Source of the DNA: Megalobrama amblycephala
Taxonomy: Eukaryota > Chordata > Actinopteri > Cypriniformes > Xenocyprididae
DNA length: 64,000 nt
Reading direction: 5' to 3'
Assembly (NCBI RefSeq): GCF_018812025.1
Contig: NC_063049.1
Coordinates: forward strand, 37,291,947-37,355,946
The notes under the pieces are model-generated. The model was not told the DNA's origin, searched no databases, and saw only the letters and a list, made by a program, of their open reading frames with translations. The translations under genes and the position numbers were made by a program. How positions within the stretch are numbered: the first letter of the stretch is position 1; each line of letters begins with the position of its first letter. Positions 12,102 through 22,830 of this stretch are shown piece by piece.

Positions 12102-12277
12102 TTAAAGTAATCCATGTGACTCGAGTGGTTTAACCCCAATTTTATGAAGCGATGTGAGTGCTTTGTTTGCGCAAAAAAAAACAAAAAAACACTTTATTTA
12201 GCATCACGACACATGCGCTTTGTGTTTTGTAACACTGTTGCGTGAACACGCTATGGATAATATTATTTTGTAAATAA

Positions 12278-12698
12278 TAGGGGGGCCCCCTAATAGCCAA
12301 CTAGCCATTAGTCGAGTAGAAGAGGCTTGGTCGACCAAGAGTTTATTAGTCGATTAGTCGCAGAAAAAAAAAAATCCACAGGATGTGGCGAAGTCACACC
12401 ATCTATGAGGGACAGATTGTTAACGGCAAGAAAATCCAAACATTCGCCTATCATACATCGACCTAAAATATGGCTTATCACTTGAAATATGTTTTTTTGC
12501 AACACACTCATAATTATTACGTTTTCCGGTGCTCTGTGGTGTTATGTGTGCGTTTGAGCGCTTATTAGGCTATCTATATAGGCAATTAAAGGCTCATTAT
12601 TATGATTTATGGCTTATTAATATAAACGCATGATTAGTCGACTAATCATTTAAATGAATGACTACAAGTCGACAAGAAAAATCTCGAAGGCAGTCCTA
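12278..12698. mobile_element. hAT-like MITE with TAGTCGACTA core
   Basis: The insert begins TAGGGGGGCCCCC and ends GGCAGTCCTA, weakly inverted ends of hAT style. The flanks GTAAATAA (12270-12277) and GTGAATAA (12701-12708) match 7 of 8 with a 2-bp offset, consistent with a decayed 8-bp duplication. The interior is rich in TAGTCGA words, including a perfect 20-bp palindrome at 12630-12649. It lies inside the Angel-like MITE. Confidence 0.55.
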
Positions 12699-12740
12699 TA
12701 GTGAATAAAGTGGTAAATTATGTTTTTTGTCTCAAACTTT

Positions 12741-13290
12741 AATTCCTCCAAATATCGCAGTAAACTGTTAAAAGCTGTGATGTAGAAAGGGGAAGAGTAA
12801 AACCAAACTGAATATTTACTTCCAAAAGAAAATGTGAGTGATTTTGCCTTTGCAAAATTTGATGCTGCATCCTACAGTCTTCTTGTTGTTTGTTGCTAAA
12901 GTGCACTGAGTGGAATATAACATGGTTGAGTGTTCTAAATGGGAATGGTTGAGTGTTCGCTAGGGTGTTCAAAGGTGTTATAAGAGCCCAGGACCTGCTT
13001 TCAATTTAAAGCCATGGTCACACAAGACCTTACTCCATTCACTTTCATTCATATCATATGCATATGTATAGGGTATACTGGATGTTTTATCTTCCATACC
13101 AAAGTTGACCTCTGAATTCACAAAGCTCAAAGACATTTTTTTTTTTTTTTTATCAAAAGAGGATCTAAACAACAACAGAACAGAACAGAAGCTTACTTTG
13201 GACACCAAGTGATTTATAAACCCAGAATGACCCAGCAAAATTCTATGGGATTATCCTATTATCCTATATATCCTATATAGTTACAACCTG

Positions 13291-13333
<43 letters not shown>

Positions 13334-14877
13334 AAAATCACACCCTAAGTATGAGCAACAATAATAGTATTTTTGGCTTAGCAAGCAAAACTGATAATTA
13401 AAAGCTTACAAGAATGCAAATAGATGCAGAGCAAATCAAACACAGAGATTTACGGGGACGGTAATGCTTGGAAAAAGGGGGATCAAAAAACGCAAACAAT
13501 CGTTAAGTCACCAACATCTGTTCTGCAAAGAACAATAACAAGATCATTAAAGCGAGCTGTCACGGGATCACTGGCACATGACAGGGGGAGCTTGTTTCAT
13601 TATTCACACTAAGAACAAACCATGTTACATTCAGTGTGCAAAGTGACACAAGACCCCCAGTTGGAAACCGATACAAATCTCACGTAGAGTGCGAGGGATA
13701 CATGTTCACCTAATTGCCATATAAAAGCATCAGCAAGCTGGGATTAAATGACACACATTTGTGCTTTTCATGTGGCTTTGGCATAAGATAATGCGATATC
13801 CGAGTGGGCTGTTTTTGTATTTAACACACAAGAATGGTCAAAAATAGGAAATGTAAATATCACCCTCTTAAGAGTACGCCCGTGTTTGCAGCCATCAACG
13901 TGCTGGTATCCGAACGCAACACTCTTGCTGTGCAAATTACTTTCATAAAGTGATTTTACCAGCGGCAGTACTTGTTGTTTCAGCTCTGTGGTTTCCATGG
14001 AGACTAAGGAACAGTAGGAACAGGAGAACCTCTTGTCACGCTTGAGCCCAAACTCCGTCCCTAATGCTTGTTTCCAAGCGAGGCTCTCTCTGGTAACAAC
14101 ATCCCTTGAGCAGACAGACACATAGACAGACAGGCCGCCCCCTCCGGCCACCCGTGCTAATGTGCTCTAGGCTTTTTTTGGTCAAAGAATCTCAAATGTC
14201 TGCTAAAAGCCAGCTCTGAGCGTTGTCAACTCGGCAAGCCGCTCCAAACCCCCCAGGGCTGGTTTAAAACGTACCTTGCGTCGGCCCCGGTAGGTTTGCT
14301 CTCGCGACGCGTGGGCTGATGCTCTAAGTGACTTCACTCCCTCTCCCCAATGTATTCTCTGATTTTACTTTATCAAACAATATTGGGCATTAATATTCAG
14401 TGCAGTGAGAAGCATACGAGTGCATGCAAATCAAATCCTGTCGAGGGATTATTGCATCGCTCAAAGCCACGGCTGACATATTTGCTATGTACGTCTGCCG
14501 TGCTGTTCCTCTTGGGCAGGAGTTACGTTTTGCGTCAGTTAAAATCAAAACTGCGCTGTATTAACCTAAGGTCAATGAGAGAGGCCTGTAGATTCATCAC
14601 TGTTACTGCTGACAGAGTTGTTTGCTATAACAAATGTTTGCAATTACGATTACTTCGCAGTGAAGCATGGAAGAGCGCTTCGACTCTAATTACAGATAAG
14701 AGACGAGAGATCAGGTCCACAAATGGTGACCAGGGTAATTGTCATGCATATCAGGGCAGTCTACCATGGCAACACAAGGCATACGGTACCTGCAAACTTA
14801 TTTCCCTTAATGATTTGGAAGTATTTTAAAACAATGAACCTCAGAGTCTCAATCGTTTTGCATACTGATAGATCTGA
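12741..14877. other. Low-repeat intronic block, possible conserved non-coding DNA
   Basis: Apart from a 36-bp poly-A run at 13295-13330, no repeat termini were found. From about 13400 to 14830 the sequence has balanced composition and chance open frames of 127 and 159 codons on opposite strands. Neither shows a recognisable domain or splice context. It includes the octamer ATGCAAAT at about 14425 and several TAAT cores. This is what a conserved non-coding block can look like, but only alignment could show it. Confidence 0.35.
13295..13330. repeat. Poly-A tract, 36 bp
   Basis: Uninterrupted adenines preceded by CTGAATT. No retroelement body or target duplication was recognised next to it. Confidence 0.9.
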
Positions 14878-14878
14878 G

Positions 14879-15060
14879 CTTAAAGGGATATTGCACCCAA
14901 AAATGAAGATTCTGTCATCATTTACTAAATCTCATGTTGTTTTAAAACTGTATGACGCAAAGGAAGATATATTTTGGGGCTATACGTACATTGGACCTCA
15001 TTGACTTTCATTGTATGACATTTTTCAAAATATCTTCTTTTGCGTTTTTGCAATGTGTAC
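14879..15060. repeat. Angel-like MITE fragment
   Basis: It starts TTAAAGGGATATTGCACCC and continues AATGAAGATTCTGTCATCAT. It later carries CATTGACTTTCATTGTATG, the usual internal landmark. The right terminal arm is absent. Confidence 0.6.
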
Positions 15061-15462
15061 AGTGCTAAATATGGAGTATGATTTTTTTACATTTCTGTTC
15101 TTACACTGTAAAAAAATGTGTGCTGTTTACTTAAAAAAATTATGATAACAATATTACACAAAATATTTTTTTAGTAGTTTTTAAAGGAACTTATTTTCCA
15201 ACTCCCCTAGAGTTAAACAGTTGAGTTTTACCGTTTTCGAATCCATTCAGCTTAGCATAACTCATTGAATCTGATGAGACCAATAGCATCTCGCTCAAAA
15301 AAAGAACCAAAGAGTTTCCATATTTTTCCTATTTAAAACTTGACTCTTCTGTAGTTACATTAGGAAGACCGAAGGAAAATGAGAAGTTGCGATTTTCTAT
15401 GGCTAGGAACTATACTCTCATTCCGGCGTAATAATCAAGGAGCTTTGCTGCCGTACCATGGG

Positions 15463-15568
15463 TGCAGCAGGCGCAATGATATTACGCAGCGCCTCTCACA
15501 AATGTCTCCATGGTTGCAAGGCAAGCAGGGGGTCACAGCCACTGCGTAATATCATTGCGCCTGCTGCA
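15463..15568. repeat. Perfect 27-bp inverted repeat
   Basis: Positions 15463-15489 and 15542-15568 are exact reverse complements with a core GCGCAATGATATTACGCAG. They are separated by a 52-bp loop. The whole could fold into a strong hairpin. It resembles a fragment of a repeated fish element, but no outer termini were resolved. Confidence 0.7.
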
Positions 15569-15739
15569 GAATCAAGTATTCAAGTTAAAATAGTTTTGAA
15601 TATCGGTCAAAAGAAAACAACATAATTCTCACAGCAATAGTTCGTCGGGATGGACGAAACTAAACACTTGTCATTAGCCTTTATTTATGGTTATTGTTCA
15701 ATTATTGTCCACTTAATTTTGATTTGTCAATTTTCAGTT

Positions 15740-16030
15740 ACTTCCCTGCTCAAAAAAAAAAAGAAGTTTTATACTTGGCTTGGATTAAATTGATCAAAAG
15801 AGTCAGTGCTGATAGCCTAGTGGTTAGTGTGCCAACATATGGCACAAATGCATTCACGGTGACCCAAGTTCGATTCCCGTCTCGAGGTCCTTTGTCGATC
15901 CTGCCCCCCTCTCCCTGCCCAATGCTGTCCTGTCTGAATAAAGGCACAAAGAGCCCATAAAATGTAACTAAAAGAAAATATATCAAAAGTGACAGTAAAG
16001 ACTTTTACAGATAAAATAATCTTGATACGC
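15740..16030. repeat. Fragment of the ACTACCATTC repeat family hosting the SINE
   Basis: Sequence either side of the SINE (TTGGATTAAATTGATCAAAAG, then TGACAGTAAAGAC and ACAGATAAA) matches the left half of the family seen at 3783 and 52950. The termini are missing. Confidence 0.5.
15801..15981 (+). mobile_element. tRNA-derived SINE
   Basis: An RNA polymerase III A box (TAGCCTAGTGGT, 15813-15824) and B box (GTTCGATTCCC, 15868-15878) are spaced as in tRNA genes. They are followed by a pyrimidine-rich body and an AT-rich tail. The duplication ATCAAAAG flanks it at 15793-15800 and 15982-15989. The target is a copy of the ACTACCATTC repeat family, because ATTAAATTGATCAAAAG runs directly into TGACAGTAAAGAC once the SINE is removed. 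It has no protein-coding content. It is not a functional tRNA gene, since the acceptor stem and 3' half are not preserved. Confidence 0.8.
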
Positions 16031-16321
16031 GATTATGAAAACATTTTTTTTCACTGTGAACCAATGAATCAGTCTTTTCACTTTCAAAATACGTGTGAGT
16101 CAGGACAGGCACATGTTTTTATGATTTTTAAAGCATAACATAATTGTGCAACTTGTCAAAGGGGAAGCACAACAGGATTGGAGAGTATGAATCATAATTA
16201 AGGTGTCGTGAAGGCAAGTATAGAAAGCCAAAGAGCATTCCTTAAGCTCAGCTTCTTTCTAAACTCAACTATCAGATTCCTCTGACAGAAAGAGAAAACA
16301 GTGAGAGAGAGAAAGAGACCA

Positions 16322-16356
<35 letters not shown>

Positions 16357-18175
16357 TTCTAGCTTCTCCCTATATCAACAAAACCTCCTTTGCTCACAGG
16401 GGATGATGCTCAAATACAGTGCTTAAATATTTAATCACATATACACCAATTTAGGAAACAAAATTATGCAAATGCATCCTGAATGAGACATATTACTTTC
16501 TGAAATCAAATGATGTAGAATCTGCTTTGGAACATTATTTTGGGCGTGTGGAATGTCGTGAATGTTTAAATATATCTGTGTGGGCAGAAATACTACTAAA
16601 AATGGTTGTAGTGGGCGATGAAGAACATTTCTAAAACAGTTATCGATTAGTATTCTGTATTGAGCTTCGGACGAGTTCAGAAGTCATGTACTACACCTCC
16701 ACACTGTGAACAGAACATCATGCTCTTGTTTGAAAGAGAGAAAAAAAAGAACAACAACATCAGTGATAGAAATAATTACCAGAATAAATAAACAATTTAT
16801 TACATTTATTTTTTCATTAAAATAAAATAAAATTAATTCGAATTAAAAAATAAAGCCAAACATTTATTTATTTATTTTCTGAGGGAGGAGTCATAATGAT
16901 TTTCTGTGGTAACTAACATTAAACCAGTCAAACTATAAAATATGTGATTTTTTTGTGTCACTATTGTCACCATTTTGTTATTAAACAGGTTTCCCTGAGC
17001 ACTTCGTAATCAAACAGAACGTAATCAATCTCATGCCAAGCTATGTTGAGATACATAAAAGGAACAATGTCTTGATATACCCACAAAAAAACACAGTGTT
17101 TACTCTTTTCAGTCAAATCACCCCACAAACGGCTTACTTATAGCCTCTGCTTTTTAAACTGGGGCGGAAAAAAAAGCTTGCAATGAACTTGTTTCCTTAA
17201 GTCAGTCCATTAGTGGAAAGGAGCTGCAAGCTTAACGAAGCTGCTAAAGTTCTGGCAAAGGGCTGAGCCCCCCAGGTCTTCTCCACGGGGGGCTTCGTGA
17301 GACTGGCAGACAGCCACGCAGCAACCATCAACAGCAATTTCAAGCCTTCGTTCCCCACAGACATGCCTGATTATTCCAAGTCGCACTTCTCTTGAATCTG
17401 ACACTGCATTAGTACTTCATCGAACGAGACGCTCCTGAGAGAGGCTTTCCATCGCGCTCGTATCAATGAGCTTTTGAAGGAGCCCGATTGCTCACGAACA
17501 CCCACACGTCAGTGGTTGAGCGTGTAAGCCGCAATGTCACGCTACGAGGGCGATCAGCACCCATTCTAAGTGTGTAGGTGTGGATTACGTGAGCAAATTC
17601 TGGATAAAATATGTTCAGGGTGAAAATAATTGAGGAAAAACATACTCAAGTCAAGTGCTTAAACTAACTGTTTAGTAACAATTCAAGAGTTTAAAATAAA
17701 AAAAGAGAGATAATTAAACGCCCTTAGTCAAAGACAAAACTATTAATAGAAACATCTGGTCATGCTGTAAGCCATCAGGTATAATATCATATGTCTAATC
17801 TTTAAATGAGCTCTCGATTGTCTTTAATGCTATAAGGATGCAGTCAGTCTGTTCAGTGAAGTTAGTGTCAGCTGAGATAGCGTGTCACACTGTATTAGTA
17901 ATGGCACAAACTTAACCCACATAAACAAAACAATGGTGCTGACAGGATCTCTTACATAAATCCAGAGCACAATCATATTTCAAAGCTCAGCTCCCCTGGC
18001 AAACACACAGAGGAAAGTGAAACAGAACGAATCACAAGCTGCTTTCAAGTATATGTCTGGATTGACGGCATGTCCAGTCTGACACATTCTCTTTAGATGT
18101 TCACCGCTGTATTGCATGGGAAAAGAAGCATGCAGACGAATCGATGCTGCTACCCTGTGCGTAACCCGTACTCAC
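16031..18175. other. Intronic DNA; (GA)n tract and a GC-richer block
   Basis: It contains (GA)n at 16325-16353. The stretch from about 17150 to 17600 is less AT-rich, has several CpGs and no repeat signature, so it is a second candidate conserved non-coding block. No splice-flanked coding frame was found. The sequence just left of 18175 would be the start of the intron following the candidate first exon. Confidence 0.35.
16325..16353. repeat. (GA)n microsatellite
   Basis: Fourteen uninterrupted GA units within a purine-rich segment. Confidence 0.9.
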
Positions 18176-18185
18176 CTAAGAGCAT
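18176..18185 (-). CDS. Candidate alternative first coding exon of the ZNF385-family gene
   Basis: On the minus strand the sequence reads TTCAGCC, then ATG CTC TTA G, then a strong donor GTGAGTACG. This gives Met-Leu-Leu plus the first base of a Gly codon, so the exon ends in phase 1. The two ZNF385-family exons near 61.5 kb also use phase-1 junctions. From family knowledge, ZNF385A begins Met-Ile-Leu-Gly with the same short first-exon layout, so an MLLG start is a plausible short isoform. It lies about 43 kb downstream of the finger exon, so it would act as an internal promoter producing a protein without the first zinc finger. The upstream stretch is CpG-containing and CT-rich. With only ten coding bases, chance occurrence cannot be excluded, and the next exon is outside the window or was not found. 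Confidence 0.45.
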
Positions 18186-18352
18186 GGCTGAAGCGTGCTG
18201 TATGTTTAGGGCTTTAGGTGCTTCTGGTGAGGATTTCTGTGCCGGTCAAGCTCAGGAATGAAACACTCGTGCAGGAGCAGTCCGTGCGTTACAGCGCTGA
18301 CAGAGAGAGAATGCACTCTGAACGCGTGCTGCTCTCAGCTGAGACGAAGCGA

Positions 18353-18432
<80 letters not shown>

Positions 18433-18600
18433 TCTACCCAGAGACGGAATCGGCAGATGCGGCTCCCACAGTCCCTCTGAGCGTGGAGAATAAGGGAAAA
18501 TCTGGGTCGCTGCGCTGTGGATGTGGCACGAGAATCTGTGTAAAATCAGCGAAGCAGCTGATCAGACGGGTTTTTGGATGATCTGCTTTGGAAATCGTGC
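18186..18600 (-). promoter_or_regulatory. Candidate internal promoter and 5' UTR
   Basis: This stretch has noticeably more CpG than its AT-rich surroundings (for example near 18290-18350 and 18440-18540). On the minus strand it carries an 80-bp (CT)n tract ahead of the candidate start codon at 18185. CT-rich initiators and GAGA-type tracts are common near vertebrate start sites. No TATA box was identified. The assignment depends on the first-exon candidate at 18176-18185. Confidence 0.35.
18352..18432. repeat. (GA)n microsatellite, about 80 bp
   Basis: Nearly pure GA with single CAG and AAAG interruptions. It lies in the candidate promoter region, so length variation here could affect expression if the promoter is real. 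Confidence 0.9.
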
Positions 18601-19304
18601 ACCTGGCTGTGATTCAGCTCGTAGGAATCTGGATCTCGTAAATCAGGGGCAATCCCAGGCTTACTTTGTGAACGCAGGAACACAGACTGGTCACTCAAAT
18701 AATATAGAAAGATTCAGCGTTGGAGAGCGAGTCCTACAAAGTTTACAGTTAAGACTTGAATGAAATGTTATGCAAAATGTCCTTTACAAAAGTATGGTGA
18801 GGGGTGCACTAAGTCAAGAAATTTCTAAATGTGTGTGGCTAAAAAATCCTATTTTATTAAACATGTTTCTATTGCATATTAATATAATATAATATATCAT
18901 AATATGAGTTTTTTTCAGTCTGAAATGACATAAAAAGACACCATTTTCAACTAAAAACAGGAAGCTTTTTATGCATTTTGGCTGTTCATTTACATACAAA
19001 CTATTGAAACGGTTTCAAAGGTCAAGTTTTTTAAAACAATACAGTTATCATCGCTGTGTCAACTGAAAAAACATGAATTTGTGAAAATGGCAACATCATG
19101 CACATGCGTATTACATTGTTTTTTAGTCTTTTTTGCAGATCCGCATGAACAGGGATCATTTGACAACGCTATCATTTGTACACGAAAAACGCAAAAGGAA
19201 AAACTTTTCTGTTTTTAGTACATTGTTGTCTTGTAAAAGTACCATTAAAATAAACAACTGTCTATTGAGTGGTCCAAGTGGATTGAAAGTGAAAAAAAAA
19301 AAAA
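18601..19304. other. Intronic DNA, nothing recognised
   Basis: AT-rich sequence without repeat termini or splice-flanked coding frames. Confidence 0.35.
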
Positions 19305-20015
19305 TAGGGCCCTATCATACACCCGGTACAATGCGACGCCTGACGCGACAAGTGTTTTTTTGCTAGTTTCAGCTCAGCGCAGTTTTCATTTTCACGTCAA
19401 GCGCGACGTTTTTTTAAATAGAAAATGCACTCGCCCCCATTTGTTCACCCATGGGTGTGCTGGTCTGAAAACAAGGTGTGTTCAGATGCATTGTTGGCGT
19501 GTTGCTATTTTGAGGGAACAGAAAACAACTGTGCCGTTGACCGAGAAAAACCTGGTCTAGAGTCAATGGCGCAATATTTATTAATTTTTTTTATTTGAAG
19601 GGTGCATTAGTAATATAGGCGGGTACACAACACGTGTACACTCTGCTTGTTACAGACACAAATGCGCAGCACAAAAACATTTTCAAATATTAAAAATAAA
19701 AGGATTCCTCTGTGGAGAAGTGTTCAGTCTTACAGCTTTCAAATTCCGCCATGTAAATAGGGAATCCGTTATGGTGCAAGCGCAACTGGCTTTTAAAGGG
19801 AAAGGGAGATGAGACTCTGATTGGTTTATTGCACGTTACGCCCAAAACAAACCCATGACTCATTAAGAGACTAGGTACAACCCTATTGGACCACGCACCT
19901 GGCGCACCACCCATTTTTTCCGTCGTTAAACATGCAAAAGAGGATCCGGACATGCCCTAAGTGCATCTGCACCGTGCACTTCAGACCATGCGCTTAGATC
20001 ATTAAAATAGGGCCC
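19305..20015. repeat. MITE with ATAGGGCCC ends
   Basis: The left end reads TAGGGCCCTATCATACACCC. The right end reads CTTAGATCATTAAAATAGGGCCCAT. Both ends place a GGGCCC core next to an AT-rich word. Subterminal GCGCA and GCACC words recur inside. This matches a common cyprinid non-autonomous family by memory. The target duplication was not resolved and there is no coding content. Confidence 0.5.
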
Positions 20016-20574
20016 ATAGTGTGACCAGTGTAGTTCGATTCATGAATATATGACTCGTATGAGTCGGTTCTTGTAATAACTCATTCAAGTTTGAATCAGT
20101 CTGAATCAGTTTGAATCTGAGTTCTTCACCAAACTAACTCACTGAATCAGTCATAGAAGTTAATGAAAATTATCATTATTTAATTATTTGCAAGAATTTT
20201 ACAGATGATTTATAATGCTACAAGATTCTAAGATATACTGTGGCAGAACACCTGTCCTCTTTGTCTAAAAGAAAACTAGCAACCTTGCCAAAGTACCGGT
20301 AAAATAGACCCAGTAAATAAAAACCAAACAGCAGAAACCTCTGAACAGATCTGCATGTCATCCACCAAGATAAGCGACAGTGCCAACAATGAAAACAAAA
20401 CAAAAATCGTGACTGAGCTGCAGTGATGTGCCGCATATGCAGAGAAGTCATAATGTGATTCTGTCACAGCAGACCCTGCGTGTGCAAATATGCCAGGAGC
20501 GCTAACAAAACCAGATCCGCTTTCTGAGAAAACAACTGACCGCACAGTGACTTCATGAAGGAAACTCTCTGAAA

Positions 20575-20612
<38 letters not shown>

Positions 20613-21614
20613 GTGGAAAGAAGGTGCAAATCTAGGGGTGAAACATCTGTGCGTGGGCTTTTTTCAGGTCTCAAAGCCCTTCATCTGGTGTCGAGTTTCC
20701 CATGGAACATTTTGAAAGAAATTACACAGAATGCTCTTAGGATCAAGTTACTCTTCTGGCTAGCGATGAGTGCAAGACCCCACATCCAAGAATACAACGG
20801 TTCATGACATGTAAATCCGAGGGCTTACAAAGGAGAGATAGACAGGCAATGCGTCATGGGTGCAGTTGAGGAAGGGCAGAGAACAAAACGGCAAAATGCG
20901 ATTAAATTCAACCACTCCTACTTTCGCACAACCTCCTTTTTGAAGTGTCCATCTAACGCCTAGATCTGGTTTCCAACCTACACATTCGACCTGAATGGAA
21001 ACTCATAATCACGGCCCAATTGGACATACCAGAAGTATTATTTTAGTGTCTTAGATTAGGTTGCAGAGTCCATAAAAGTTACAATGAGATGACAAACCTG
21101 TCACAGCAGAGGCAATTTCCATCTCCTTTTCTGCAGAAACCTGCTTCGGAGAACAACGGTTTGCATAACAACGCTTCGCGCTTTTCTCAGCGCCGCAGTC
21201 CCGATCATCTCGACAAATATTCCAGCGGCCAGTCGGTGCCCGCGGAGCCCAGGAGGTTATGAGGGTTATCGCACCCTCCCCCCCTAGGAGGTGCTGATGT
21301 GATTTACAGGGACAGGGACAGCGGCATCTGTTTGCAACATTTCAGCAACTGAAAGTTTGTCTCCTTCTCTGGTTACAGTGCTAGATAGAGAGGCCTTACA
21401 AACGCTGATCACTTAGCAGAGTGCCTCCATTACATGCCGAATACTACTCTAACCTTTCTCTGTTTACAACAACATGCAAAGCTAAGGGGGAACTATAAAT
21501 ATATCAAGCATATCAAGGATTCTTTCCATTGACAAAACAATGCCGTCTTGAATTTGAAGCCCTGTGCAGTGTTAAAGGCGAAGTGCGCCGATTCTGCCCC
21601 AAAAATGTAATTAT
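20016..21614. other. Intronic DNA; short TTTGAATCAGT repeats and a (TA)n tract
   Basis: At 20085-20150 the words TTTGAATC and CTGAATCAGT recur several times, probably repeat debris. A (TA)n run lies at 20578-20607. The segment 21110-21480 is richer in GC and has no repeat signature. No exon was recognised. Confidence 0.4.
20578..20607. repeat. (TA)n microsatellite
   Basis: Fifteen uninterrupted TA units. Confidence 0.9.
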
Positions 21615-22300
21615 TTAAAGAATCGTTCACTCAAAAATAAAAATGCTTTCGTAATTTTTGTGCCTCACGCCATTCCAAAACAATAAGACTTTGAAACTCA
21701 AATATTAAAAATATACAAAATGTTTTCTGTCACTCCATTGAAAGTCCAAGTAACCAGACTTTAAAAATGTCATAAATGCGTCGTAAAATGAATCCATATG
21801 AATCGAGCGGTTATATATTCCAAGTCTTGTGAAGAGATACAATCACTTTATATGAACAACAGATTTCATTTAGATTTAATCTAAACAATGTGCACCACAT
21901 GTACTTAGAGCTCATCACATATGGTAAACATGGAAGCTTGAATATGCTCAAGCACAAGCTTCCATGTTTACCATATGTGATGTGCTCTAGTTATGTGTGT
22001 TTGTGTCAACAAAAAAAAAAGTCTAAATTAAATCTGTTTATTATATAATGTGATCATATTTCCTCTCAAGACTTGGATTAAACTGTTCGATTCATATGGA
22101 TTCGTTTTAGGACGTCTTTATGACCTTTTGGACATAAAAGCATCATAAAAGGATCCAGGATCTGGACCTTTTGGATTTTTGGCTACCTGGACTTTCAATG
22201 GAGGGACAAAACCTTCTCAGGTTTCATTAAAACTTTCATCTTAATCTGTGTTTTGAATTTGTGTAAACCAAAGTCTTATGGGTTTGGAATGAGCAAAAGA
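21615..22300. repeat. Long hairpin MITE (Angel-like)
   Basis: The two halves are inverted copies over several hundred bases. At the centre, 21913-21940 and 21955-21982 are exact 28-bp reverse complements around a 14-bp loop. Further out, ATGAATCCATATGAATCGAG pairs with TTCGATTCATATGGATTCGT, and CTCCATTGAAAGTCCAAGTA pairs with CCTGGACTTTCAATGGAGGG. The outer left end is TTAAAGAATCGTTCACTC. The well-kept stem suggests a fairly young insertion. Confidence 0.75.
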
Positions 22301-22344
22301 TGGCATATCAGTCAACTCACACTCACAGATGGTTTAAAAAAAAT

Positions 22345-22830
22345 GACACCACTGTTAAAGGTGCACTAGCAAATTCTGAGAAATGCTGTTGAAAGTGGAT
22401 CAGACCAAGCACCACAACACACTTTTAGCCAATCAGCAGTAGAGGTTGTGTCCACTCATGATGGGGGAGGAGAGAGAGTTAGCAAGAGAAATTGGGTGGG
22501 GGGGGGACCGAGAAAAATATGTGAAAAATGTAAGTGGTGCTCAAAGTTGTTTCGGACCCCCTTAACTTTAATTGTATTGACAAAAACTGTTAAAACATTG
22601 CTTTTGTGTTCCACAGAAGACAGAAATACATACAGCGTTGGAAGACCATGTGTCCCGTTTCTCATTTTACGATTCAGAGTGCTCGCAAACAAAGCTTGTG
22701 GTCACAATGTGCATGGCACGCATTGTGCTTTTTTCCCAGCACACACTGTTGCGGACTTTACGGGGGACTATTACCCAACAGCCCATGCGGCAAAATATAG
22801 GATTGTGAACGCTGAGGGTGCCATTTGGGA
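22345..22830. repeat. Probable MITE remnants (AAAGGTGCACTA and GGTGCCATTTGGG ends)
   Basis: It begins TTAAAGGTGCACTAGCAAAT with the landmark TTTTAGCCAATCAGCAGTAG. Near 22818 it carries GAGGGTGCCATTTGGGACA, the terminus also seen in the element at 53400-53612. Boundaries are approximate and more than one element is probably superimposed. Confidence 0.4.

Larger units (their letters stand above)
10609..12740. repeat. Angel-like MITE split by two insertions
   Basis: The left arm begins TTAAAGGGTTACTTCACCC at 10609 and continues to about 10778. The family sequence resumes at 12106 with AGTAATCCATGTGACTCGAG and again after 12698 with GTGAATAAAGTGGTAAATTA. The two gaps are the TTAA-flanked element at 10783-12101 and the hAT-like element at 12278-12698. 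The terminal right arm is not recognisable. Confidence 0.7.

Noticed and set aside
13768..14151. Minus-strand open frame of 127 codons
   Set aside because: No recognisable domain, no flanking splice sites and no homologous feel. More likely chance in a less AT-rich block.
14350..14829. Plus-strand open frame of 159 codons
   Set aside because: Long for chance in this DNA, but composition is not protein-like, no domain was recognised and it overlaps a repeat-free block better read as non-coding.
15803..15885. A tRNA gene
   Set aside because: A and B boxes are present, but the cloverleaf is not kept, and target duplications plus a tail show a SINE.
18218..18581. Plus-strand open frames of Arg-Glu repeats
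   Set aside because: Translation of the (GA)n tract. The meaningful signal here is on the minus strand.
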